A stretch of 32,668 bases of DNA from an uncultured marine group I thaumarchaeote (GCA_902514275.1 CABXQD010000008.1:1-32668); one strand, 5' to 3'; counted from the first letter of the stretch, positions 16,012 to 23,401 are shown. Translations and numbers: made by a program. Notes: a model not told the origin generated them from the sequence alone.

Positions 16012-16713
16012 GTGAAAGCAATAATTCTTGCTGGAGGGTTAGGAACAAGACTAAGACCATTAACCAATAACAAGCCTAAGCCCATGTTACCCATAGGAGA
16101 AAAACCAATTTTAGAGCACCTTATAGATTGGACAAAAAAGGGAGGAATAAAATCAATAGTTCTATGTGTAAGTTATCTTAGAGAATCAATTGAAGATTAT
16201 TTTGGAGAAGGGGATAAATTTGGAGTTAACATCGAATATGCAATTTCAAATAAACCGTTAGCTACTGCAGGACAGCTCAAAACAGCAGAGGAGTTCATCA
16301 AAAATGATTTTGTTTGTATGTATGGCGATTCAATTTTTAATTTTAGTCTAAGAAATATGATAAAACAACATTCATTAAAAAAATCATTTGTTACAATGAG
16401 TCTAAATGAATATAAAACAAATTTACCTTATGGCGTTATTGAAACTTCTAAAAAAGGCAGAGTAATTAATTGGAATGAAAAGCCAGAAATTAAAGCAAAT
16501 GTAAACGTAGGCTGTTATGTAATGAATCCAAAAGTTTTCAATTTAATTCCAAAAAATAAATTGTATGGAATGGATGATGTAATTAAAAAAGCAATGAAGA
16601 AAAAAGAAATAGTAAATAGTTTCATTACAAAAAAAGGATTTACAGATATTGGAAACAAGGAGTCATACAAACAAGCATGTGATGAGTATGATAAAAAACA
16701 AAGGAGGATTTAG
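16012..16713 (+). CDS. Sugar-1-phosphate nucleotidyltransferase
   Basis: A 233-residue NDP-sugar pyrophosphorylase of the RfbA/GlmU-N type. The nucleotide loop LAGGLGTRLRPLT is at 6-18, followed by KPKPMLPI with the phosphate-binding lysine, YGDSIFNF for the metal aspartate, and WNEKP. It is only the catalytic domain, with no left-handed beta-helix acetyltransferase. The gene 2 nt downstream encodes a Gna1-like glucosamine-phosphate acetyltransferase, so UDP-GlcNAc or another amino-sugar nucleotide is the likely product. GTG start supported by TATA spacing. Mannose- or glucose-1-phosphate substrates remain possible. Confidence 0.85.
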   Translation: MKAIILAGGLGTRLRPLTNNKPKPMLPIGEKPILEHLIDWTKKGGIKSIVLCVSYLRESIEDYFGEGDKFGVNIEYAISNKPLATAGQLKTAEEFIKNDFVCMYGDSIFNFSLRNMIKQHSLKKSFVTMSLNEYKTNLPYGVIETSKKGRVINWNEKPEIKANVNVGCYVMNPKVFNLIPKNKLYGMDDVIKKAMKKKEIVNSFITKKGFTDIGNKESYKQACDEYDKKQRRI

Positions 16714-16715
16714 AA

Positions 16716-17153
16716 ATGAATGAACTAATTATAAGAGAATTAGAAAAAGAGGATTTTAAAAAAGGGTTTCTACAAACAATGGATACGCTAAAAGAATCTA
16801 GCAATATTACTGAAGATAAGGCATTAGAGATTTTCAGAAATATTCAATTAAATCAAAAACACATCATAATTGTTGCAGAAATAAATGGTAGAATTGTAGG
16901 ATCTACAACACTTCTAATCGAGCCCAAATTTATTCATCAAGGAGGAATTGTTGGACATATAGAAGATGTAGTAGTCAATAAAGAATTTCAAGGTCAAAAA
17001 ATAGGTGAAAAAATTATCAAATATGTTTTAGGAATTGCAAAAAAGCATGATTGTTACAAAACAATTCTTGATTGCTCAGATGATGTGAAACAATTTTATG
17101 AAAAATTAGGTTTCAAACATCATTCAAATGAATTACGATTTAACCACATCTAA
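16716..17153 (+). CDS. GNAT acetyltransferase, Gna1-like (glucosamine-6-phosphate N-acetyltransferase)
   Basis: 145 residues of a GNAT fold strongly resembling eukaryotic Gna1: GHIEDVVVNKEFQGQKIG carries the acetyl-CoA loop (QGQKIG) and the ED pair corresponding to the yeast E98/D99 region, followed by CYKTILDCSDDVKQFYEKLGF, almost the eukaryotic signature. It would acetylate glucosamine-6-phosphate. Most archaea studied instead acetylate glucosamine-1-phosphate with a bifunctional enzyme. A strong Shine-Dalgarno motif (AAAGGAGG, about 10 nt upstream) and the 2-nt spacing from the nucleotidyltransferase gene indicate an operon. The 3' end overlaps a minus-strand membrane protein gene by 4 bp. 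Confidence 0.8.
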   Translation: MNELIIRELEKEDFKKGFLQTMDTLKESSNITEDKALEIFRNIQLNQKHIIIVAEINGRIVGSTTLLIEPKFIHQGGIVGHIEDVVVNKEFQGQKIGEKIIKYVLGIAKKHDCYKTILDCSDDVKQFYEKLGFKHHSNELRFNHI

Positions 17154-17593
17154 AAATATTCTTTCGTTGGACGTTTTTTACGTTTTAAGATCAAAGATGC
17201 ACCAACAGCCATTACAGGAGCAGATAACATTATGAATAAGATTGGCACATATTGAACTGCATCTGTTAGATAAATTTCTGGAATAGAGTCAACCCAAGAA
17301 TAAACTACAAGATTACCGGCAAGTAAAATAATACCTCCAACAATAATTAAACCACCAATTTGTTTTGAACCATAATTCCTTGACATAATGTAAGCAACTG
17401 CAGCTAAAATTCCAGCTGGTGCAACACCAATGGAAACAAATTGAATTAGTTTTGGATCAGGAACAAATCCTTGTGCAACAACAGCGTCTTCAGGAACAGT
17501 TAACATAAAATAATAAACAGAAATCATTTCACCAGCAAACATTGCAAAAAGAGCGACACTAATTATTGCAAGCCATTTTTCAACATTCCCCAT
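17150..17593 (-). CDS. Four-helix integral membrane protein, unknown function
   Basis: 147 residues with about four transmembrane segments: 7-30 (an uncleaved first helix with acidic and Tyr residues, GEMISVYYFML), 52-68, 78-98 and 115-135, then a basic RKKRP tail likely to face the cytoplasm. No catalytic motif or cysteine is present. It has its own TATA-like TTTATTTAT on the minus strand near 17615-17623. Its size and topology are reminiscent of small accessory subunits of respiratory complexes in Thaumarchaeota, but that is only a guess. Confidence 0.75.
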   Translation of the reverse strand: MGNVEKWLAIISVALFAMFAGEMISVYYFMLTVPEDAVVAQGFVPDPKLIQFVSIGVAPAGILAAVAYIMSRNYGSKQIGGLIIVGGIILLAGNLVVYSWVDSIPEIYLTDAVQYVPILFIMLSAPVMAVGASLILKRKKRPTKEYF

Positions 17594-17634
17594 TAACAGA
17601 AGTAAATAGAGTTGATAAATAAACCATTCAGAAA

Positions 17635-18651
17635 TTAAAGGATTCCAACAAGGTTAGCTAGTTCTTTCCTACATGCAGCTCCAAGTTTTTCAGCAGCATC
17701 TTCAGGAGATACATCATTCAAAAATATTCCATATCCACGTTCTAGGCCAGACCAGGATTTAGTAATGGGATAAATTTCGATATGCCAATGAATTTGACGA
17801 GTATTTTTCTTTTCAGGAGAAAGATGAAAAACCAAATTATAGGAAACATTTTTGACAGTTTTCGTTAGTCCACCCAAAGTTGCTCTTAAAATCAAAGACA
17901 AATCATTAATTTCTTTTTGAGTAATTTTTGAAAAGCTTGTAGTGTGTTTTTTTGGTGAAATCCAAAATTCATATGGGTATGATGGAGCCCAAGGTGAAAA
18001 AGCGATAAATCCATCAGTTTGAAGAATTTGTCTAGGTCCACTTAGCTCTTCATTTATGGTTTGGCACATATGACAAACACCTTTTTCATTCAAAATTTTA
18101 TGAGATGCTTCAGCTTCAGCATCAATTATTGGAGGAATTGTAGATAAAGTAAGGATGTTCAAATGAGGGTGAGGGTTAGTATTTCCTGCAAGTTCACCAT
18201 TATCACCATAAATTGAAACATAGGTCACACCTTTTTGAGTATAAAGCCACCTCAATCTATCCTGTACAACAACTAAAACATTAGACCATTGTTCAGGAGA
18301 AATTGTTGCAAATGTATCTTTAGAGTTTGGTGATGCAACAATTACATAGTGATAACCATATGCAGGTTCACTGTAAAATGGTTTTTCACTATAAGAATTT
18401 TCAGTATCAATAGAAACGACAGGACTCTTACTTTCAAAAACACGAATGGACCAACCTTCAACATAATCATCCTCGCTATCCTGAAGACGTTGCAACATTC
18501 CATCTTTTTCAACAAGAGATAACACAGAAGGATTAGTCATAGATTCATTTCCAGGAGCAAAAGGATTTTTTTTAGAATCAACTACCTTGCTATTTTTTTT
18601 AGAAACAATCATGAAGCGCTCAGAAACATAATCTTTGCGCATATCACCCAT
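17635..18651 (-). CDS. galT: GalT-like nucleotidyltransferase (HIT superfamily)
   Basis: 338 residues from ATG 18651, chosen because a minus-strand TATA box (about 18673-18682) lies 27 nt away and the upstream extension is low-complexity hydrophobic sequence. The fold matches galactose-1-phosphate uridylyltransferase: MRKDYVSERFMIVS at the start, the active-site HPH at 161-163 in NPHPHLNIL, a CHMC pair at 193-196, and the second-half HWHIEIYP. The N-terminal zinc motif CPFCPGNE of GalT is replaced by NPFAPGNE (29-36), so both cysteines are lost. UMP or AMP transfer between a sugar phosphate and an NDP-sugar is likely; the exact substrate is uncertain. Confidence 0.82.
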   Translation of the reverse strand: MGDMRKDYVSERFMIVSKKNSKVVDSKKNPFAPGNESMTNPSVLSLVEKDGMLQRLQDSEDDYVEGWSIRVFESKSPVVSIDTENSYSEKPFYSEPAYGYHYVIVASPNSKDTFATISPEQWSNVLVVVQDRLRWLYTQKGVTYVSIYGDNGELAGNTNPHPHLNILTLSTIPPIIDAEAEASHKILNEKGVCHMCQTINEELSGPRQILQTDGFIAFSPWAPSYPYEFWISPKKHTTSFSKITQKEINDLSLILRATLGGLTKTVKNVSYNLVFHLSPEKKNTRQIHWHIEIYPITKSWSGLERGYGIFLNDVSPEDAAEKLGAACRKELANLVGIL

Positions 18652-18759
18652 AATTGTTATTGAAAGTAATTGTATGTTAAAATGTTTGCTGAAATTAAAT
18701 AAAAATATAAAAAATAATAGAATAGACAAAATTAAAAAATTAAGATAAAAGATTCAAGA

Positions 18760-18852
18760 ATGAAATCTAAAACAGGAAAAAAAGATCGCAAATTAATTGC
18801 AAGATTTAAAACAGAGATCACAAGTTTGGATAAACAGGATTCAAATGGATAA
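18760..18852 (+). CDS. Small basic ORF overlapping the apgM start
   Basis: An ATG at 18760 opens 30 codons (MKSKTGKKDRKLIARFKTEI and on), 9 of them Lys or Arg. A TATA-like ATTAAAAAA is centred 25-26 nt before it, and its stop overlaps the preferred apgM ATG (18845) by 8 bp. It is either a small basic protein co-translated with apgM or a regulatory upstream ORF. No family recognised. The alternative, a longer apgM beginning at TTG 18797, is less likely. Confidence 0.5.
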   Translation: MKSKTGKKDRKLIARFKTEITSLDKQDSNG

Positions 18853-20143
18853 TTCTAACATTAACATGATTTATGTTCTTTTAGATGGCGTAGGAGATCT
18901 ACCACATCCAGATTTAGATGGAAAAACACCATTAGAAGCTGCAAACACACCAACATTAGACAAAATTGCCAGTAATGGTTCAATTGGAGAAGTAATTTCA
19001 GTTGGAAAAGGAATTGCTCCAGAATCAGATATTGCAGTTTTCAACATGTTAGGTTACAAATTTGAGCATGCAGATTATGCAGGAAGAGGAGTCATAGAAG
19101 CAATAGGAGTTGGAATTGATTTTAAAAATGGAGATTTAGCATTAAGAGGGAATTATTCAACATTAAATGAAGATGAAGTAATTACAGATAGAAGAGCAGG
19201 TAGACATATTGAAAAAGAGGATGCAGATGGAATTGCCAAAGAGTTAGAGGAAAAAATAAAATTTTCATTTCCAGATACTAAAATTGTAGTTGCCCCAACA
19301 ATAGGACATAGAGTCACAGTAAGAGTTAGAGCACCATCGAAAAAACTATCATCAAGAATCACAAATACAGATCCAGCTTATAGTAATATTGGAGGTATGG
19401 GAGTAGCAAAAGCCGTAGGAGATTTTTTAAAAATTGAAAAATGTTTACCATTAGAAGATAAAGAAGATTCTAAATTTACAGCAAATTTAGTAAATGAATT
19501 CTCAGAACAATCAATAAAAATTATGAAAGATAGTGAAATAAATAAAAAACGTAAAGAACAAAATAAAAAACAACTAAGTTGCATTTTACTTAGGGATGCA
19601 GGTAACAAATATCCTGATGTAATCCCAATTAATGAAAAACATGAAATGAAATTTTCATGCATAGTAGATATGCCAGTTGAATTAGGAATTTCAGAAGTTC
19701 TTAAAATGGAAGCATTTGAAGCAGGAGGATTAACAGACTATGAAGAGAAAGCAAAAGTTGCAGCAAAAGCAATGGAGACACAAAATGCAATATACGTTCA
19801 CCTCAAAGGGCCAGATGAATTCGGTCATGATGGAGATGCCATAGGTAAAATGAAAAATATAGAAGAGATTGATCAAAGATTTTTCAAAACACTTGTAGAA
19901 AACATTGATTCAAATAAAGTTGCAATAATTATTTCAGCAGATCATTCTACTCCATGCATAAATAAAGGACATAGTGATGATCCAGTACCAGTAGTAGTTT
20001 CAGCAGATTTTATTAAAAATGATGGTACAACAAGAATGACTGAAGAACAAGCAAAAAAAGGAAGTATAGGATTACTGCAAGGTGCAGAAGTAGTTACAAA
20101 GTCTTTAGAATTAATTAGATCTCAAAAAGAACCAAATCATTAA
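18845..20143 (+). CDS. apgM: 2,3-bisphosphoglycerate-independent phosphoglycerate mutase, archaeal type
   Basis: Interconverts 3- and 2-phosphoglycerate in gluconeogenesis/glycolysis; alkaline-phosphatase superfamily. From ATG 18845 it has 432 residues: VLLDGVGDLPHP (first metal Asp), the phosphoryl-carrying serine S61 in APESDIAVFNMLGY, the YAGRGVIEA and TDRRAGRHIE substrate segments, LKGPDEFGHDGD, and SADHSTPCINKGHSDDPVPV for the second metal site. A frame open to TTG 18797 adds 16 residues outside the family start. The 3' end overlaps the DUF309 gene by 29 bp on the opposite strand. Confidence 0.93.
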   Translation: MDNSNINMIYVLLDGVGDLPHPDLDGKTPLEAANTPTLDKIASNGSIGEVISVGKGIAPESDIAVFNMLGYKFEHADYAGRGVIEAIGVGIDFKNGDLALRGNYSTLNEDEVITDRRAGRHIEKEDADGIAKELEEKIKFSFPDTKIVVAPTIGHRVTVRVRAPSKKLSSRITNTDPAYSNIGGMGVAKAVGDFLKIEKCLPLEDKEDSKFTANLVNEFSEQSIKIMKDSEINKKRKEQNKKQLSCILLRDAGNKYPDVIPINEKHEMKFSCIVDMPVELGISEVLKMEAFEAGGLTDYEEKAKVAAKAMETQNAIYVHLKGPDEFGHDGDAIGKMKNIEEIDQRFFKTLVENIDSNKVAIIISADHSTPCINKGHSDDPVPVVVSADFIKNDGTTRMTEEQAKKGSIGLLQGAEVVTKSLELIRSQKEPNH

Positions 20144-20675
20144 TTTTTTGCATTTCAACAGATTTTTTTCTAATTCTTTCAATATCAATTGAATGATACA
20201 TTGAAGGCGAACTTCCTAATTTTTCTAAAGCTCTAGTTAACATTGCAACTCCAATACTCAATTCATTTTCTTGAGCATGGGCATATGCAACGGCTACAAG
20301 TATAATCCCTTGGACCAATTCCTTTTCACGGCCAAAACATTGTTTCCAAACACCTTCAAAGGCTTCATGACATTCCCAAAACCTTTCATTATTAAAATAG
20401 AAAATTCCATCTTTAATTCCCTGATCTATTTCAATTTCTTCTTCAACTACATGACGCATGTTATCTAAATCTCCAATAGGAGATAATTTTTCTATGAGTA
20501 TTTCCACATCTTTTGTTTCAATAGCTACATCAAATTCAATAAAGGTGGTAGCAATTCTAGATAGTCTGATATGAGCATTCATTCCAGAAATTAGATCTCT
20601 TGCGCGATGAAGTATTTCACGAGAGTTTACAGGAACATGTTTTTCATTTTTTAAATGAATTAAATATCGTTCCAC
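20115..20675 (-). CDS. DUF309-family protein with an N-terminal extension
   Basis: 186 residues, GTG start at 20675 with a minus-strand AATTTAAGAA box about 25 nt upstream. The second half (about 92-175) carries the DUF309 hallmark FNNERFWECHEAFEGVWKQ (F99, W100, E101, H103, E104) followed by LVQGIILVAVAYAH, an all-helical fold found in bacteria and archaea whose biochemical role is not established. The first 85 residues are a separate region of unknown type. It overlaps apgM tail to tail. Confidence 0.8.
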   Translation of the reverse strand: MERYLIHLKNEKHVPVNSREILHRARDLISGMNAHIRLSRIATTFIEFDVAIETKDVEILIEKLSPIGDLDNMRHVVEEEIEIDQGIKDGIFYFNNERFWECHEAFEGVWKQCFGREKELVQGIILVAVAYAHAQENELSIGVAMLTRALEKLGSSPSMYHSIDIERIRKKSVEMQKINDLVLFEI

Positions 20676-20725
20676 ATCAGTAATTCACAGTATTTTCTTA
20701 AATTTCTTGTGTAGTTTCAACTAGG

Positions 20726-20733
20726 TTTATATG
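20726..20733 (+). promoter_or_regulatory. TATA box for eS24, covering an upstream ATG
   Basis: TTTATATG is centred about 28 nt before the ATG at 20758. The in-frame ATG at 20731 is part of this box and so cannot lie on the transcript made from it. Confidence 0.5.
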
Positions 20734-20757
20734 AAATATCCAAAGGATTTTGGATAC

Positions 20758-21162
20758 ATGTCACTCATTCAGACACTTTCAGATGTCAATAATACCTTCT
20801 TATCAAGAAGAGAGTTAACTTGTGACTTCCCAGGACTAAGTGGGAAACTCAAGAGTATGGAAGCAGTAGATATGGTTACAAAAGAATTCAAGTTAGATGG
20901 AAAAGTGGTTATTCCAATGAGACTAAAAACACATGTTGGAATGTTAAAAGTTACGGGAACATTTTATGTGTATGATGATGAAGGATTGGCAAAAAAACAC
21001 ATCAATCCAACAATTTTTTCAAGATTAGAAAAAACTAAAGCAAAAATTGCTGAAGCTGAAAAAGCAGCAGCAGAATCTGAAGCACCAGCAGAGGAGAAAA
21101 CAGATGAAGCACCAGCAGAGGAGAAAACAGATGAAGCACCAGCAGAGGAGAAAACAGAATAA
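20758..21162 (+). CDS. rps24e: Ribosomal protein eS24 with a repeated acidic tail
   Basis: Small-subunit protein eS24. The core (residues 1 to about 92) shows NNTFLSRRELTCDF, a central region ending VVIPMRLKTHVGMLKVTG, and FYVYDDEGLAKK, which match the family order. Start ATG 20758 (134 residues) is chosen over 20731 because of the TATA box. The C-terminal 40 residues depart from the family: an Ala/Lys helix followed by three copies of a nine-residue acidic unit (EAPAEEKTD). The stop overlaps the eS31 ATG by one base, the usual archaeal eS24-eS31 pair. Confidence 0.9.
   Translation: MSLIQTLSDVNNTFLSRRELTCDFPGLSGKLKSMEAVDMVTKEFKLDGKVVIPMRLKTHVGMLKVTGTFYVYDDEGLAKKHINPTIFSRLEKTKAKIAEAEKAAAESEAPAEEKTDEAPAEEKTDEAPAEEKTE
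21079..21159 (+). repeat. Three tandem 27-bp units in the eS24 tail
   Basis: Three in-frame direct repeats (21079-21105, 21106-21132, 21133-21159) are identical except for the last base. Each encodes EAPAEEKTD (E in the final position of copy three). Identity at the DNA level suggests recent duplication by slippage, and copy number may vary between strains. Confidence 0.95.
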
Positions 21163-21347
21163 TGCCTGTAGAAAAAAAAGGCAACAAAGGTTCCAGTCCA
21201 AAAGTTTATGCATATTTTAAAGTCGATGGCGACAAAGCAACTAGAATTAAAAAAAATTGTTCAAGATGTGGAAAAGGCGTTTACATGTCAGAACATAAAG
21301 ACAGAAACACATGTGGAAAATGTGGATTAACAGAATTCAAACAATAA
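21162..21347 (+). CDS. rps27ae: Ribosomal protein eS31 (S27ae)
   Basis: 61-residue zinc-ribbon protein of the small subunit, the archaeal counterpart of the ribosomal half of eukaryotic ubiquitin-S27a. Four cysteines form two knuckles, CSRC and CGKC, within KNCSRCGKGVYMSEHKDR and NTCGKCGLTEF. The length is normal. Translation is coupled to eS24 by TAATG. Confidence 0.95.
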   Translation: MPVEKKGNKGSSPKVYAYFKVDGDKATRIKKNCSRCGKGVYMSEHKDRNTCGKCGLTEFKQ

Positions 21348-21373
21348 TAAAAATATTTTATAAAAAGTAAGAA

Positions 21374-22084
21374 TTAGTACAATCTTTTTTTATTGATTTT
21401 AGAGCTTTTTTCTTCTAACTGTTTTATTTTTGTAAGAAATTTAGGATCAAGTTTTATGTTAGATAAAGACTCTGCAGATAATTTTACATTATTAGCATCC
21501 AATGAAATATTAGATTTAGGTAAATTTCTATCAGACCAAAATTTTATTACTTTATCTTCAAGTTTATAATCACGAAAACCAGAAGGAAATTTTTTAGTAA
21601 TATGATTTAACAAGGTTCTATCTTTAAAAACAACTCGAGGTTCAAATAATCTTGTTTCATCAGAATATACATTTTCAAATAAATTTCCAGAGATTTCGTC
21701 AGAAAGTAATTCCATTTTTGAAATTTTTCTCAATAATTCTAAAAAATGTAAGAATTCATGAGCCAGTATAGCATGTATTGTACCCTTTAAACCATAAGCA
21801 ATCAAAGGAGCAGAAATTTGAATTACAACTTGAAATTTTTCTTCAAACATTACAGGAATAGTTCTAGCAAAAAGGATACCATATTCATATGAGTTTGGAT
21901 CAGATGATGAAATAACAAGTGAAGGTTCCACATAAGCAACAGGGTATTGAATTCCAGATGCTTTTTCAATTCTATCTATTCCAGCAACAGTAATTGGAAA
22001 ACGCTTCAATGTTAAATCAAATACATCATCAGGAATAAGTCCCTTAGAATGTGCATCTCTAAAACGTACTAAAGGATCCAACAA
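21374..22084 (-). CDS. Putative HExxH metallopeptidase-like protein
   Basis: 236 residues, TTG start at 22084 (TTG 22087 is equally possible in frame). The middle carries an HExxH zinc motif, H109-E110-H113, in ILAHEFLHFLELL, followed by SDEISGNLFE (E130, E137), either of which could be the third ligand, as in gluzincin-like folds. The preceding segment AYGLKGTIHAI would be the helix entry. No signal peptide or membrane anchor is evident, so it is probably cytoplasmic. The C-terminus is Lys-rich. I cannot place it in a peptidase family. It is last in a minus-strand run with pus10 and srp54. Confidence 0.7.
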   Translation of the reverse strand: MLDPLVRFRDAHSKGLIPDDVFDLTLKRFPITVAGIDRIEKASGIQYPVAYVEPSLVISSSDPNSYEYGILFARTIPVMFEEKFQVVIQISAPLIAYGLKGTIHAILAHEFLHFLELLRKISKMELLSDEISGNLFENVYSDETRLFEPRVVFKDRTLLNHITKKFPSGFRDYKLEDKVIKFWSDRNLPKSNISLDANNVKLSAESLSNIKLDPKFLTKIKQLEEKSSKINKKRLY

Positions 22085-22122
22085 TTACTGTTGGAAATTT
22101 TAATGTAAAAATGTTGATTTTG

Positions 22123-22221
22123 TTATGATCTTGGTTTTCCAGACTTTGCTTTCTTTACTTTACGTGTGTTTGCTCTCTGATCAGCATGTCTTTGATGTTT
22201 ACCTTTTTTTCTCATTGGCAT
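22123..22221 (-). CDS. Short, highly basic protein
   Basis: An ATG at 22221 opens 32 codons, beginning MPMRKKGKHQRHADQRANTR, with 13 Lys/Arg and 2 His and no hydrophobic core. The composition resembles small rRNA-binding ribosomal proteins or extensions. A minus-strand TAAATATG near 22232-22240 is about 25 nt from the second ATG (22215), so a 30-residue leaderless form is possible. It lies between pus10 and the HExxH gene in a translation-related run. No known family recognised; nucleic-acid binding is inferred from charge. Confidence 0.6.
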   Translation of the reverse strand: MPMRKKGKHQRHADQRANTRKVKKAKSGKPRS

Positions 22222-22255
22222 AGTAATTGATCATATTTAGCGTTAGTTAAAGTTA

Positions 22256-23401
22256 TCATTTAACGATAATATTTAAAAAATCAAATTCCGGAGTCAAGCA
22301 CGGAGTATCAAAAAAGTCAGAGAGATTAGGTAAAACATCATCACCTGTAACAAATCGTTTGATAGGAAATCCTCCCTCAGCAGTCATAACTACAGTAAAT
22401 TCATTCTTAAATTTTTTTTTGTATTTTATATCCAAAATTTTTTTTTCAGAACGTTTACCAGATTTTTCAGAAATAATTATTGGTACAGAAGTAAGTTCTT
22501 TTAATTTTTTTAGACTTTTTGAATCAACATCAGATTCAGTAGAAATTTTAATTTTAATTACAGAATGAAAATTAAGAGGTTTTTTAGGAGATTCATTAAC
22601 TAATTTAAGATTACAAATTGAAATCAAGTCAAATTTTTGATCAATTAATCGAAGTTTTCTTTTATAGGGATTTTGTATTTTGACAAAAAAGGGTCTCCCA
22701 CTACCTAAAACTAAACTGGATTTATCTTCCCCTCCAATCCAAGTAAATTTTGCAGTAGTGCCTCCAAATTTCTTAAAAATAAATTGTGAAATTACTCCCT
22801 CTACACTTTCAAACTCTGAAATACCGTGAAAATCACACACTCTACACCCTTTTCCAGAACAATTATCACAAGATTTTTGTTTTTGAGAATAACCTCTATG
22901 AGATTTTATATATCGTCCAGAAACAGTAATAGATTTTGAACGTATCTGACACAATTCATCTTTTAAATTAAGTGTGAAGGTTATTTCAGGATCAAGAGAA
23001 TCTATCACAGTTTTAGTTTTTTTAGAAAATTGTTTTCCCAATTCTTTGGCAACAGCAGTCTTAACACCATCAATTCCTTTAAGTTGGTATTTAGATCTAA
23101 GGAGATCATCTCTATCAATAATTGAGGGTTTAATCACTATACCAATACCAAATGTTTTGAATGCAAAATTAGAAGAAGAATCAAGCATTAATTTTAAAAA
23201 ATAATCTAAATTATGAAATAAATTTTTACAAACATAACATTTGTTTTTAGATTCAAAACCATTTTTCAATTTTTTGCCAAGGAATTTGTGGGAAGATGAA
23301 CGGAATTGTTTTGAAAATATTCGACCCAAACAATGATCACATAAATCATATTTTTTTATTATCTTATTTGCAATAGGAACTATTTGAGAATAATCAGACA
23401 T
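22256..23401 (-). CDS. pus10: tRNA pseudouridine synthase Pus10
   Basis: Forms pseudouridine 54/55 in the T loop of archaeal tRNAs. The 381 residues begin with a THUMP-containing region and a zinc site (C21, C24 in LCDHCLGRIF; C55, C58 in CYVC). A family-typical CxxCxGxGCxxC insert is at 178-189. The catalytic segment reads WIGGEDKSSLVLGSGRPF, with the probable nucleophile D226; the usual GRED is GGED here and the following VDVR is replaced, so this copy diverges in its active-site loop. ATG start 25 nt after the srp54 stop. Confidence 0.88.
   Translation of the reverse strand: MSDYSQIVPIANKIIKKYDLCDHCLGRIFSKQFRSSSHKFLGKKLKNGFESKNKCYVCKNLFHNLDYFLKLMLDSSSNFAFKTFGIGIVIKPSIIDRDDLLRSKYQLKGIDGVKTAVAKELGKQFSKKTKTVIDSLDPEITFTLNLKDELCQIRSKSITVSGRYIKSHRGYSQKQKSCDNCSGKGCRVCDFHGISEFESVEGVISQFIFKKFGGTTAKFTWIGGEDKSSLVLGSGRPFFVKIQNPYKRKLRLIDQKFDLISICNLKLVNESPKKPLNFHSVIKIKISTESDVDSKSLKKLKELTSVPIIISEKSGKRSEKKILDIKYKKKFKNEFTVVMTAEGGFPIKRFVTGDDVLPNLSDFFDTPCLTPEFDFLNIIVK

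Noticed and set aside
18652-18729. Hydrophobic 26-residue N-terminal extension of GalT that looks like a signal peptide
   Set aside because: The family is cytoplasmic, the extension contains the TATA box region, and ATG 18651 gives the normal N-terminus.
21025-21213. Cys/Phe/Leu-rich minus-strand ORF with repeated FLLCWCF units
   Set aside because: It is the reverse reading of the 27-bp repeats and Lys/Glu-rich tail of eS24; the apparent membrane repeat is an artefact.
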